A DNA stretch of 64,000 nt from Thysanoteuthis rhombus. Taxonomy: Eukaryota > Mollusca > Cephalopoda > Oegopsida > Thysanoteuthidae. Below the pieces are notes generated by a model, which saw only the letters and a program-made list of their open reading frames with translations, did not search any database and was not told the DNA's origin. Shown piece after piece: positions 1 to 12,590 of the stretch (positions are counted from its first letter, which is position 1; each line of letters starts with the position of its first letter). The translations under genes were made by a program, and so were the position numbers. Where the stretch lies: positions 5,911,332 to 5,975,331 of the forward strand of contig OY735237.1 in the NCBI GenBank assembly GCA_963457665.1, given 5' to 3'.

Positions 1-4
1 ATAA

Positions 5-350
5 AATCAGGTCTGGTTAGTCACTCAATGGAAACCACCAAATAACCAACGTCTTTTGGCTGCATGCCATGTTGGGGGATGATCAATGAATACGTTACGC
101 CTAAATAAGTTAATTTTCATAAAACAAGCATGAATGTTGCTGGATACAAACTAATGATCAATTCAGCATGAACTTACATTGTAAATTGAACTTTTGGAAA
201 AATTTAAAAAAATCATTTTTTCTGAACTAAATAAGGAATAAACGTTGAAATTTTCAGCCCTAAAATACCCTGTACATGCGATACATGCACACACAGCCAG
301 ACCAATTTGAAAACTGAAGAAACCTATGTTGACAGTATCTAATAGATGCC
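5..350 (+). repeat. Interspersed repeat family A, copy 1
   Basis: Begins near CAGGTCTGGTTAGTCACTC. It shares with the other copies the ordered blocks GGCTGCATGCCATGTTGGGGG, AAACAAGCATGAATGTTGCT, CATGAACTTACATTGTAAAT, a TTTTCAGCCCT block, GATACATGC, AGCCAG and GAAGAAACCTATGTTGACAG. No open frame; unclassified. Confidence 0.75.
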
Positions 351-904
351 CCCCCCCCAAGAAATGCTATGCTCTGGGCTCTATCAATGTTATATGTAGC
401 CCTGATTCTTCAGATTGATAGTGAATGCTCTTCAGCTGATATTTCAAGTTTCCAAAAACACGGAGAAATATAATCATGTTCAAGCAACCAAATCAAAAAT
501 AGACACTGGTGTATGAATGCCCCCAGAGTTGGTTTTTTTTTTGGCTGTTGGGGAAGAGGAGGCTTTAGGGTACACATGAGCCCAAGTTTATCATTTTTAT
601 GTTATCGGTTTTTTTATTCCTCCAGTTTCTTTGATTTCATTGGACACACACTCACGCACACACGCACACACATATTCACACATTTTGTACGTCGATTGAC
701 AATGCAAGGATGAATTGTGATATGATTAAGATAGTAGAAAGATAAGACCATAGCCAAGCATGTTTAGATACAAGATGTGTATGATACTATGTATTGTATA
801 GGTAAGTGATGTCACAACTAAGGGACATAATTGTCTTTTTTAGTATTAGTTTTGTTAGTTGTTGCTAATAGTACTAACAGCTTTATTAGTTAGTATAACT
901 ATCA

Positions 905-1130
905 ATATGATTGCATAACAACACTTACAAATATACACACACATATTTATACATACACAAACAAATGTACACATACATACATAGATACATAGATACATAC
1001 ATACTCACTCAAAAATATACATATATATTTGTGTATATGTATGTATGTGTTTATACATGTTTCTGTATATACAGTATATACACAACATATATACATACAT
1101 ATACAAGCACATACATATATGCATAGGCAC
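905..1130. repeat. ACAT/ATAC-type simple-sequence region
   Basis: Alternating ACACAT, ATACATAC and TATATGTATG units on both strands. Any open frame here is a product of the repeat. Confidence 0.8.
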
Positions 1131-1135
1131 AAAGT

Positions 1136-2640
1136 TAGGGATTTGGAGTCAAAGATAGAATCACAGACAATAATTAGGTTACTGGAGTTAGAGGGTGGTA
1201 AAAATGTGCCGACTCTGACTAAGTTTGACTTGTAACATAATGCATTAAAATTTCTGATTTTACAGATGCTAATTCAATTAACCTATTTTTTCCTTTCCAA
1301 GATATATTTAAATTTGCAGAGGCTGATTTCAAATTCTTTGCTAATTTCAAAACATATCTAAGGACTTGTACAGATTCACAATGGGAGACAAATTCACAAT
1401 GGCAAAAAGAGTTTTAACAAAGTGAGCAGTTGTTGAATACTTTACAATCATAACAAGAGGGATTCATGAAATGTGTCAGTATTGAAGTACAGGACTTCCC
1501 AAAATGGGGCTTGTGCCCCCCCCCCTTCCCCAGGGTCAATGCAATTGAGAAAAAGATTCTTTTTTTTTTTAATTTCATATTCTAGCTTTAGGATCATTAT
1601 TAGCTGGTTATTGTAATTTTTCCTGCAACAAAATAAAACTTTGTGATTATACACTCAGAATTTAAACCAATCCACAAATTTAAAATTTATTAATAACCGT
1701 GCCGAAAAGTTCCATCATATAAAAATAATGATACTGTGTTTCCTATCTTAGTTTTAATTTCACGGAAGCAGGGGGAGTTGTGACAGATTTCTCTTAACAA
1801 TATGGGGTTACAATTTGAAATGTTTGGAGAGGCCTGTTGCAGAAGATGAGGATGGTGAAAAAATACATGAGGCTCAAATCAGTAGTTTTATCAGCCCCCC
1901 CCCCAATGCACTTACAAGAAGAGCATCAAATTTAAAAAGACACAGCATTTTTATCTTGAAGTATTAGAAACAGTACTTGAGAGAGAGAGAGAGAGAGCAG
2001 TTCAAAAAGTCCACTTACTTCAGGGTTTAAAAAAAAGATAAGAAATCTACTGATGGATAAACACCATTATCAAAATTCTTTACTACTGACAAGGTTACCA
2101 TAACAATGACATGAGAAAGTTTTTAAAATTACATTATCAAAATAGTGGGGAAAAATAGAGTACCAGTATCTTTTTTTTTTTTCCCACAACTAGCCTTTTT
2201 TGGCCTAAATGGAAAAATAGCTTGAAAACTAGGTTTCTCTGGATAGAAAAAGTATAAAGAGACAGGTAATTGAAGAGGTCAAATATATGAAAGAACAAAC
2301 CTGGTTGTTATAGGGTCAAACTCCATCTCTACTTCTATTCTGACTGAAGATGATTACCGCAACTTTTGTATTGTAGGTATACTAAATGAATTTGAAGACA
2401 TATAAGACTAGTCATATTAGTTCAGATGGAAATAGAACCACCAACCAATTTCATAATCTTATACATCAGTCAAATTTAATTAACAGTGGTGAGTTTACTC
2501 CCCTAAATCAGGTGAGAATTGTTTTTGTTCTTGTTGTTTATGTTATAAGCTTCAAGTTGGGCCGGAGTTTGACAAGATCTTCAAAAAAGTCTGAAGGGAC
2601 CCTTTTTCTCTATTAAAATGAATGCATGCATGCACCCCTA
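1136..2640. other. AT-rich intergenic DNA with homopolymer runs
   Basis: C-runs at 1517-1526 and 1895-1904, a GA run at 1981-1997, and T-runs. No frame with coding character. Confidence 0.5.
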
Positions 2641-2649
2641 TGCCAACCA

Positions 2650-3960
2650 TTTTGATTTGTTGATGAAAACAATAAAATGATAACTCAGACTTTGAGAATA
2701 GAGAAAACTTATGCACATCACACTAGTGAATATCTTTAGGAGTTTATAGAAGAATTTTTAGAAGATTTTGAAATTAAAAAAGTCATTTCTATGTATTGTG
2801 GCAGATGATGTTTCAAACATATTAAGTACAATTGAGAAAATGGATAAAGCTAACAGAGATAGTACACTAATATTGGAAAAAGAAGATGACATTCATACAA
2901 ATGATCCATGAACAGAACAAGCAATGGAGAGCAGTGAGATTTTAGATAATATTTTTGAAGAATTATCTGAGCTATGTGTTGCACTATGTGTACTTTCCAA
3001 GTATCAATACAAAATGGATTGAAGGATCATCACACAGCTACTTTTATTGGAAAGTTGAGGTAAGTGGCTATTGCAGCCAAGACCCCTAAAATGGATACTA
3101 TTCTGCAGAGACATGCTGAAAAAGTAGCCATTTTGGATCAAGCAACATGCTTAGGAAACATAAACTTGATGGTCAAGAGTTTACTTGAACTAAAAAATCT
3201 TTTTTGAAGTTTTGAATAACAGTTTCACTAACTGAAAGGCACTGAGTGCAAATGACACAATTAGAAAGTCCACTTTGTCACACTTTTACTGTCACCAAAA
3301 TGTTGTTATCTAAGGATTTAACACCTGGTTGATTCTTGTGGGAGTGTAAATACTTGATATATTACCTGAAAAAAGAGGAGGATTAATTGCTGATAGCATT
3401 GTATCTCAATGAAAAAAAGAGAGAGTCTCTTGCTTGGTAATCAAATCCTCTTAGCTGCTGTCTACATTGATCCAATAAGCTGAATTTTGCTGACCAATGA
3501 CCAAATTGCTTAAGGAAAAAAAAAATTCCATGAAGTAGCAATTCATATGAAAGGCTTACAGGTACATGAAACTCCTGAACCATGTGATGAAGAAGCTAGG
3601 AGCAATGGTAACTCAGAATCATCCTCTTCATACAAAGAATTGGACTTTAAAGCTTATTAGGACAAAATGGAACATTCAAAATTAAAGCAACACCATTTTA
3701 AGGCAGAAAAACAACCAGTAGATGTTCAAATAACTAAAGAAATATCCACTATATCTTTAAATAGATTGAAAGAAGTATAAAACTAACTATAGAAGTCATC
3801 CCTGCTTATCCAGAGGTTATTGATGATATAGTTTGAACTGTAGTAGCAACCCTACCTACCACAGTCAGTGTTGATAGAAACTAATCCAATCAGATTTAGG
3901 GACTTCTATGAAAAAAGTATCTGCGAGAGGCAATTCTGATTCTAAGAAAAGATGTTAGGC
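2650..3960 (+). pseudogene. Degenerate hAT-superfamily transposase
   Basis: Conceptual translation in shifting frames with several stops gives hAT-like pieces. Around 3455-3550 it reads LAAVYIDPIS, a stop, then ILLTNDQIA and KKKFHEVAIHM. Near 3850-3960 it reads LPTTVSVDRN and later REAILILRKDV, the place of the hAT C-terminal dimerisation domain (LP.T.VSVER..S..K...SDLR, ..EAIL.LR). Hydrophilic stretches such as EKMDKANRDSTLILEKEDD precede it. The copy is dead. Terminal repeats were not found; family A copy 2 begins at its right end. Confidence 0.6.
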
Positions 3961-3963
3961 AGT

Positions 3964-4345
3964 GTTGGGGATAATCAATTACAAAAATTGGGGAAAGGGG
4001 TGATCAATGAATTAGTTTCTTCTCTCACTTTTTGTTAGACAGTGATCATTAAAAAAGTCTAAATTTTCCAAAAACAGGCAGACACAAACTAAGGGATCAA
4101 TTTAGAATAAACTTACATTGCAAACTGAACCCCCTTGAAAAAAAAAAAAGTATTTAAGGGATAATTTTGAAAAAAAAAACAAAAAAATTTTCTTCTAGAA
4201 ATGATAAAGAGTAAATGTTTATATTTTCAGCTCCCTAGATACATTGGTAATTCCTGTACACAAGGAGCGTTCATACGTATACATAGCCAGCCAGTTCAAC
4301 TTGAAAACAAAGAGAAACTCATGTTGACAATTTTGGTGACAGTTT
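3964..4345 (+). repeat. Interspersed repeat family A, copy 2 (start truncated)
   Basis: Starts at GTTGGGGATAATCAATT, lacking the first 50-60 bp of the family, directly after the hAT remnant. Carries GTGATCATTAAAAAAGTCTAAATT, GACACAAACTAAGGGATCAATT and ends with CTCATGTTGACAATTTTGGTGACAG. Confidence 0.7.
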
Positions 4346-4674
4346 TGTCCAATGGTTGCTAATATGGCCTTTTCTTTAATTTTGTGAGTAATGTGTTGTT
4401 CAATATTACTCAATGTCTGTCGTCACCTCAATAAATTATAAAGATAAGCCACAAGAACTAGTAGCCATTGAACCTAAACTTCCGAGGTTATGTTACTATA
4501 AAGTGGCCGGCTGATTCACATTGGCAATGATGAAATGTCTTCTATGTTATATATCCAATAAATAAAAGATAGGTGTAATTAGTCGAATTAGAAATAGAGG
4601 AGTCAAAGTGGGAGTTACCATAAGTTAAGGAGTTGGAGTCAGGGTCAGAAGGATTTGTGCATTGACTCCATGGA

Positions 4675-5105
4675 ATAACTACAAAAACCATCAACCAAAA
4701 CTATCAATGTAGGTTTCTTCTGTTTTTAAGTGATTCAGGCTACCTATCTATTTATCTATGTGTTGGGCATACAAACTATACCAATGGGAGTAGAGGGCTG
4801 AAAATTTAGACATCTTTTTGAAAATTCTCTCTCAAAATAAGTTTCGGGTCAGAGTTCAATTCACAATGTAAGTTTACACTGAATTGGTCCCTTAGATTGT
4901 GTCATGCTTGTTTTTTTTTAAATTTGGACAATTTTAGTCATCACCATCCCACAAAAGGCAATAAAAATAACTTATTCTATATTTTTTCTTTTTCTTCTAT
5001 TTCATGATCACCCCTTTTTCCAATTTTATAATTGATCTCCCCTAACATGGCATGCTGCCAAAAAAAGTTGGTTTCTATTGAGTGACAAACCAAGCCCGTT
5101 TTTTT
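4675..5105 (-). repeat. Interspersed repeat family A, copy 3 (inverted)
   Basis: The same blocks in reverse: CATCAACCAAAACTATCAATG, GGTTTCTTCTGTTT, AGGGCTGAAAATTT, TTGGTCCCTTAG, GGCATGCTGCCAAAA and GAGTGACAAACCA. It points towards copy 2, so the two form a tail-to-tail pair separated by about 330 bp. Confidence 0.72.
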
Positions 5106-5159
5106 TTTTAATCATTTACTTAACTAGTTCTGTCTCCATGTAAGAAGTGAATATAAGTC

Positions 5160-7250
5160 AGTGGTTAGTGTATGTAAGAACTGTCTAAAAGTTTTTAATC
5201 AAATACTTGGGCTATTTGTTTTAGCAGTGGCAGGCACAGCCAGAAAAAACACTAAAATACTTTGAAAAATATCGCTAAGAATTTAGCAGAAACAAAAATA
5301 ACAGCTAATCACTAACTTTTATTATATAAATTTAGCTTTGTTTTTCTTAGCTCTAAAACCCTCCAAAACAGACGTAGAAAAGCTGGAATTTCAATATATT
5401 GTAGCTTTGACATAGAGCTTTGAATAAACTGTATGTTGAAAGTGAACTAATATTTAATTTCATTTGTTATGTAGACCTAGATCATCATTTGATTTTGGCA
5501 TGTTATACCTTTTTGGAGAGCTACCTATTCCGATATGAAAGTCTTCACAGAGTGTCAGTTTAGTGGTAGATACCATGACTTTTATACACATACCCTATCA
5601 CATGCAAATGAACAATGAAAATATCTGCCCAAATGATATCTCCGTAAGGTCTAAGTGAAATTCTGTAAGATTTTGTGGAAAGGTAGACAATAGGCTATAA
5701 AAGATGGGATTAAACTTTCAGGCAGATCTATGCGCAATTACCTCCCCATCATCGTGGTTATATGCCCATACCATAAGATATTACTGAACTTTCACGTTAG
5801 TCTTCACGATATCTCACAAGTTCTCAATGAATTTTTATGAAATTTTGTGGAAGGGTAGACAATAGATTATGGAAGTAGTGTTTAGATGTTGGAGTGGATT
5901 TATCAGCAAATATCTCCCATATGTCATAGTTGTCAGTCCACAGGTGTCTCATCTTGAAATAAAGGTTTGACATTTGATTGTAAATAGCTCAAAAGGAGGC
6001 ATATGATTCTCTTTTGAACTTTACTCAACACGAAATTTCCTTTCCAACAATATACACAATGCCAATGTGTAATTTTTCAGACAATGATAATCCACCATTA
6101 TGAAAATTAGTACAAAATTCTTTTCGTAACTGATGCAAAATGTCTACTCTAGTAAATTTTTACTGACTGACGGATTGTCTAGCATGGTATCACTAATCAA
6201 TTGGTTTCATTAGTCAACTCAAAAATTCCTACGGAGCCCTATTACAGCATCAGGATTAACTAAGAGCGAAAACAGCTTCCACACCCAAAAAATGAAATCA
6301 CAGCTCATTTAGAAAGGCTTTCACGTATTATTTTACTTCTGTTAGGATAACAAATAAAATGGCACCATGGAAGTTTTGCCACCTTGAGTGGTACCAATAT
6401 CAGGTCTGACCCATGGACTATTTAGACATTATCAAGATCTAAGATCTAAGATCTTCATGCTTGGGGATGAAAACTGCGAGTGTAGATTCCTAAATTTTTA
6501 ATTTGAAAATTTAATCATTAGGATGATATAATATATGTCAATTGAAATTGTGTTAACTGGGTTATCTGAAATTCACCGAAGGAAAACATTTTCAGAGATA
6601 ACTTTATCATGCCAATTATCAATTAAGCTACTTGTGAACCCGGATTTAACTAGCCAAGACACAACTCCTGTTTAAAACCACCTAAATTCATATCGTCTCA
6701 ACTCATTTTGCTTATCTCAGTCAATGAAGTTTGAAGAGGTATTTGTTTTAACTCATGTCTGTCTTTTTGTCCACACAATATCTCTAAAAGTTCTCAATGA
6801 ATTTTAATGACATTTTGTGGGAGGGTGGGCCATGAGTTGCGGAAAAGTGATTAAATCTAATTTTTGGTTGAGAGATATTTTTATTATTCTACCGGAAAAG
6901 AGATCAAAAACAAGCATCTAATAAGAAGTTAAATTTAAATTTCATGGGAAATAACTCAATATCTATACATTTGAACTTCTCTTGTGTTTTTAATATTTGA
7001 TCATCAATAAGTTTGTAGTTTGTGTATGTTGTGGGCAGAGGTATGTACTCTCTGTGTGTTTTCTAGCTTAATGTATTGGATTAGTAAAAATGGAAGTTTA
7101 GTTTGCTCAAATAGGAAACCAAATCAAAGAATAGAAACGGGAATTTTATGTGCAGAAATGGAAGACAAATCTGACGAGGGTTTAAAGTGTTAGTGTAGAA
7201 AACCAAAGTCCGATTAAGGCTGTTTTTTCTTCCCTCGAACTGTTGTCTTT
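5160..7250. repeat. Repeat region with a recurring internal motif
   Basis: The block TTCTCAATGAATTTTxATGA then ATTTTGTGG(A/G)AGGGT(A/G)G(A/G)C occurs at 5822-5860 and again at 6793-6830, with a weaker form at 5655-5700. Such blocks recur in animal interspersed repeats. Borders and class are unclear. No coding frame. Confidence 0.45.
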
Positions 7251-7594
7251 AAATTTAAAAACTTATAACACTGAACACCGCCTAAAATCATCATAGAAAA
7301 TCACAATCTCTGATATTATATGATCAGATGGGGTGATTATTGCACACTCAACCCCACCTGTTATTTTATTATCAACACCGCCTAATCCATCCGTGACAAT
7401 TGCTAAGACATTGAGGGCAGCGATCCTTATCAATCTAAGTCCACTTTTGGTACCAAGACATCTGATCATCAAAGAAGTTAAATTTGACTTTGGTTCTTGA
7501 TAACTTGAGGTAGTCAGGAAATTGCTAACTGATTTTAAGAGTACCTTGCAACAATTCTTGAAAGAGATTTATGAGACCTACTTAGACTAGTGTA

Positions 7595-7930
7595 AGCATT
7601 TTTTAGAAACTGTCAACAAAAACCTGTCAGTGTCAGCATAGATTTCTTCAGTTTCTAAAAGATTCTGGCAGGCTATCTACCAATCTGTTGTGTGTTATAA
7701 TATAAGTTCATGCTAAATTGGTCACACAGTTTGAGTCCAGAAACATTCACGTTTGTTTGTTTTTTCAAATTCAGATTTTTAGTGATCCAACAAAGGCGAT
7801 AGAAGTAATCATTTATTGAACTCTCTTTTCTCCGATTTTTTCGAATTGATCACTCCCAACACTGCATGCTACCAAAAGATGTGTGTTCACATGACGGTTT
7901 CTACTAAATGACAAACCAGACCTGATCATT
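7595..7930 (-). repeat. Interspersed repeat family A, copy 4 (inverted)
   Basis: Contains AGATTTCTTCAGTTTCT, AAGTTCATGCTAAATTGGTC, TTGATCACTCCCAACACTGC, GCATGCTACCAAAAGATG and AATGACAAACCAGACCTG, in the order expected of a reversed copy. Confidence 0.72.
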
Positions 7931-9260
7931 GTAGCATAACAAATGAATAAGGTGAAAAAAAAAGATCTCCATTCCCTTCTCCCCTTCATTCTAGCAAAAA
8001 GGGCAACTTACAGCAAGAACAGGGTTTGAGCTTTGATCGTTTCTATGTTTGTAGCTCATTCAATTGGAAGCAACATATCTTTCTTCTTAGTCCTTACTGA
8101 TATGACAGGTACAAAAGTCCTGTTTAGTTGCAATATCTGTTGCAGTGAGAAGCATTCTCAGTTTGCATCAGTTATCATGGAATACCTTCTGCGTCTAAGA
8201 CATTCATCTGTCCCTAAGTAGGCCTCAAACCTTGACTGTTCTACCATTACTATTGATCATATCTCCTACCAAGGGGCCCAAACACTCCTCCTTGCAGCTG
8301 ATATCAAGATGTTTTTTCAAAACTCTCTCACTTTCTCTCTCTTAACCACTTGATCCAATCCCTGAACATCCTGCTGACAGGTCCATATGTTAAGGGTATT
8401 TATTCATCCCCACCCCCAGGAAGTAAATTCAACACAAGGTCATGTTTAATGTCTGGTTCCAAACAAGTATGTGGGTGACAGTAAAAGTTGTATTCCTCTC
8501 CCCCACCTTGCCTTTTGGCATACTTCAAGCATCAGGGATTGATCCTGACCCCACCACTTCAAGTGCAATTGGGGGGGTACAGCCTGAGACCATGACCCCC
8601 TGGAACTAGTCAGTTGCTTATCAGTGGCCATGAATGACAGAGGGGGATCAGATAGCTCACAGGTAGGAGGCAAATGATCAGGTCCACTTGTTCACAACAA
8701 AACAGGATTACCATTTTAGCCATTTTATAGCCAAATGTTACAAACCTGGCATTTTAAAAAGCATTTCACCATAAATTGTTTGGCTTGGCCATGTTTAAAT
8801 TTTGGCTCATTTTTTTGTAGTAGTTTGTATTTCTAATGTCATATTGCTATGTACTTCAGTATTTCAATGTTTAGTTTAACAATCATCATTGTCAACACTT
8901 TTTTTAACCTTCTTCTCAATTTTTCAGTAACTTTCAATTGCAACTTTATTTAGGTTGTTATCATGAAATTATGATACAAAAATCAAGACGAAGGTAAATT
9001 GTAGAATTAAAAAAAAATCATAATTTAAAACTCTTCATCTGATAGAAATGAATGATAAAATAATAGCTTTTATAAACAGTTTTATCATTTGGCCATTTTT
9101 GGCAGTTTTTTTTTTTTTTTGTACCAGAAATGGCTCAAACTATTTGGCAAACCTGCAGTAAACTAAATTCCTACCTACCCAACCAGCATTGAAGTACTGA
9201 ACCCTTTCATTGGGATTATTGGTTTTATTGAGTTGGGGTTAAACTAAATAGAAACATCTA
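7931..9260. other. Intergenic DNA
   Basis: AT-rich, with a higher-GC part at 8380-8680 that looks like part of a tRNA-related repeat (phrases such as GGGATTGATCCTGACCCC). Nothing firm. Confidence 0.35.
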
Positions 9261-9267
9261 AAAATAC

Positions 9268-9912
9268 AGGTCTGGTTGGTCTCTAAATTGAACCCTTAGA
9301 GTGACTACCGTTTTTTTTGCCAACATGCCGTGTTGGGAGTGATCAATTGAAAAATTGGAAGAAGTGATCAATGAATAAGTTACTTCTCCTACCTCTTGTT
9401 ACTTAACTAAAAAGTGTGTAAAACAAAAACCAAATATGAACACAAACTAAGAGACCCATTTTGCATAAACTTACCTTGTAAATTGAACCCTTGAACAAAA
9501 AGCGATTTTGGGGTGCAGGGGGGGATTTTGAAAAACCTGGAGTAAACGTTTGAATTTTCAGCCCTCTTGCTCCATTGGTGCAGCCTGTATATGTGATACC
9601 AGTTATCCAGTTTAGGGCTCTTTGCACTATATTCAGCAAGTTTCTAGTTTTCAGTTGTGTGGAAATTTACTTAATTAGCAAGGACGCGTTGAAGCATTTT
9701 GGCAAGTTTTCAACCATTTTCAGCTTCTTCTTGGTGTTTTTTGGCCATTTTGGGCTTGTTTTGGCTATTTAAAAAAGAATTGTGTTTTTTGATAGTCAAA
9801 CTAGAGCAAAAATATTTTGAGTTAACAACCCTGCATGATGCATACACATCTAGGCGGCCAGCCAGAATCACTCAAAAACTAAAGAAACCTATGTTGAAAG
9901 TTTCTAACACCT
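9268..9912 (+). repeat. Interspersed repeat family A, copy 5, split by an insertion
   Basis: The family runs from CAGGTCTGGTTGGTC to GATACC near 9600, then resumes at about 9838 with GATGCATACACATCTAGG..CCAGCCAG and GAAACCTATGTTGAAAG. The 235 bp between are absent from other copies and read like an unrelated insertion. Confidence 0.65.
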
Positions 9913-9999
9913 CAAGATATATATGAAAAATAACTAAGACGTTTCCATGACCTACAGAGTTGAACATTACATAAATGAAATAAGGACTGTCAAATATTC

Positions 10000-10436
10000 A
10001 TTCTCAATTTCTTTTTCCTTTCTCTCTTCGTCCCTTTCTATTTCTCTCTCTTTCAATTTCTCTCTTTTAATTTTCTTTTTCTCTTGGACTTTTCTTTCTT
10101 CTTCTCATTCTTTGTCTCAGTTTACTTTTCCCTATTCTTCCTTCCTCTCTTTGTCGTTATCTCTTCTTTCATTCTTTCTAGATCTCCTCTTCTTTTTTTT
10201 TCCTTTATTTGTTTCTTCCTTTCATTCTTCCTTAATCTCCTTTTTCTTGCTTTCTTTCCTTGTCTCCTTTTCTTTCTTTCTTTCTTTCTCTCTTTTCTTT
10301 CTTTCTCTCTTTTCTTTCTTTCTTGCTTTCTCTCTTCTTTCTCCCTGTCCTTGTCTCCTTTTCTTTCTTTTTCTTTCCTCTCTTTCCCTGAATCCTTTTC
10401 TTTCTTTCTGTCTTTCTTTCTTTCCCATCTAATCAT
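10000..10436. repeat. Polypyrimidine (CTTT/TTTC)n tract
   Basis: About 430 bp nearly all C and T on the + strand, with TTTCTTTC units. The frames seen here (Phe/Ser-rich forward, Lys/Arg/Glu-rich reverse) are artefacts of composition. Confidence 0.85.
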
Positions 10437-11477
10437 TCAGCTAACTTGAAACTCTGCAAATCAATGTCAATCTTTTCACATTTCAAACAACTGAAGTGAT
10501 ATGAAAAGTATTAAATGAATCCCTTGAGATAAGAAAGAATGTAACCCAAGTTTTTTTCTTCTTTTTCTAATCTCAACTGAATAAATATGTAACAATAGAC
10601 ACTGTTTACCTAGAACTATGTTTCCCCTTGGAAGAACAACAACTGAACTATTGAACACGAAGTCAAAGTTTTGATAGGATCTTCAACTGATTTTCCCAGG
10701 CTTCTTCGAAGGGAAAAAATCTCATGAGTTTCGGGGGGGGGGGGGGTCTTACAAAACATACAAGTTATTCTTTGCCATGTTTTAACAGTGTGAAAAAAGG
10801 TTGCAGTTTGTCTCTTTTCACTGGAACCATCAGATTTTTTGTTATTTTTTTCCAAAGGATCAGGCAGTACAAAGAACTTTTTTTGTAGTGGTGAAAAAAG
10901 TATGGAGGATACTCCCTCAAGTGGTACCTAAAATCTTTATACTACTAGTTGATCTTGCTTTGGCTTACTTATGTCCCAAACTAGATGATCAGGCTTGATT
11001 TGATTTTCTCAGAATTGTATAACTTATCACTTGCACATAATAACATAGTAGGCATGGTATTGGACTTATGTGATTTTAACATTTTATCTCTCAACTCAGT
11101 ACTCAGTATTTTCTGCTACTTTCTGTTGTCTTTCTGTGACTCTTTTTTTCTTCTGAACTATAACAGTTTCACAAGTTGTCCACCTGGTGGAGCTACCTAC
11201 CTCTGCTGGGACTTTGCATACAGAAAAGTTGTTTTGGAAATGGTCCTGAAATAATGCATGGATTTCCGCTGATATCATGGGAAATGGTAGGTGACCTCAC
11301 CCAGCTGCATGCAAGGACTTTATAATAAAAATCTTCCTTATAACAAAACCATCGACCAAAATTGTCAACATAGGTTTCATCAGTTAATATTAAATGGCTG
11401 GATACTTTCTGGACGAACCTTGTAAATAGAGAACAAGCAATTGATCTATTCATATAAAAAATTAAACTTGCTATTAA

Positions 11478-11830
11478 AACAGGTCTGCTTAGTCACTCAT
11501 TAAAAACTATCACAAAACCAATGTCTTTTGGCAGCATGCCATATTTGGTAGTGATCAATTAAAAAAATTGGAAAAAGGGATGATCAGTTCATAAGTTACT
11601 TCTCTCTTTATTTTCAAAAAACAAGCGTGAATGCCGCCGGACATAAAATAAGGGACCAATTTATCATAAAATTACATTGCTGATTGAAACCCTCTCTAAA
11701 AACTATTTAGGGGGAATCTAAAAAAACAAAAAAAATTTTTTTCAAGGCATAATAAGGAGTAAATGTTTACATTTACAGCCCTCAAGCTCAGTGTGGCCTA
11801 TACACATGATACATCGATATAATGAACAGT
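11478..11830 (+). repeat. Interspersed repeat family A, copy 6
   Basis: AACAGGTCTGCTTAGTCACTC start, then CAGCATGCCATATTTGGTAG, AACAAGCGTGAATGCCGCCG, CATAAAATTACATTGC and TACAGCCCTCAAGCTCAGTG. A small inverted piece of the same family (CCATCGACCAAAATTGTCAA) lies just upstream at 11345-11385. Confidence 0.72.
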
Positions 11831-11904
11831 CTGATTTTCTCTGTTTGTTTTTTGTCTTTCTTTGTTTTTCTATATGTATCTTCTGCTAGAGTGCTCAGAT
11901 ACTA

Positions 11905-12490
11905 CACTTTGATCCATATTTACTCACTTTCCCACAAGTGTAAGATATAACAGATCGTTCTGATGAGGGGGTTCCATACGGAAAGCTTAAAAAATTACTC
12001 CAGTCTCCAAGAAGGCGTCAGGGCAAGCCCAACCCTTACCTTTAAGTGCGATAGGAAGGTGTACTGCTCCCCTGAGACTGGACAGAGTTATTTTTTGAGG
12101 TCACAGGATGAAACCTAGGCCTCTTAGTAATATTGAGCCTCAGGAGGCCATCATCAGCCATGTCATTGCGCTGCACAAAGCTACAAAGTATTTACTGTGA
12201 AGAGATTTGTATTTACTCACTTCCCCACAAGAGCAAGATGTGCGAAAATTGCTCCAGTCCTTGCCACTAGTTTTGTGAAGGCATCAGGGCAAGCCCGACT
12301 CTTGCCTTTAATTGCAATGGGAAGATGCTGCCCCAGGGTGTAATGCTCCTCTGAGACTGGGTAGAGTTGTTTTTTGAGCCTAGATGGATGAATCCTTGGC
12401 CTCTTGTACTTAACAATACCGAGCCTCAGTTAGCCATCATTGGCCACGTCATTGCACCGGCACAAAGCTACCAAAGTGTGTACTGCAAAC
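11905..12490. repeat. Tandem direct duplication of a roughly 290-bp unit
   Basis: ATTTACTCACTTxCCCACAAG starts each unit (about 11918 and 12211). Both continue with CATCAGGGCAAGCCC-type, GACTGG.(C)AGAGTTxTTTTTTGAG, CCTxGGCCTCTT, GAGCCTCAG and CACAAAGCTAC blocks in the same order. The copies differ by substitutions and small indels, so the duplication is not recent. Confidence 0.75.
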
Positions 12491-12493
12491 GAA

Positions 12494-12590
12494 TACTACG
12501 CTCTGATTCTGGGCAGAAGGCCAAGGCACGACAACTCAATCCTAGGTAGAGTGCAGAGATACTCTGATTCTGGGCAGAAGTGCCGATCCA
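12494..12590. repeat. Short direct repeat
   Basis: CTCTGATTCTGGGCAGAAG occurs twice, about 60 bp apart (near 12500 and 12560). Confidence 0.7.

Noticed and set aside
9947-10449. Long Phe/Ser-rich and Lys/Glu/Arg-rich frames
   Set aside because: Artefacts of a pyrimidine tract. They are open in several frames on both strands.
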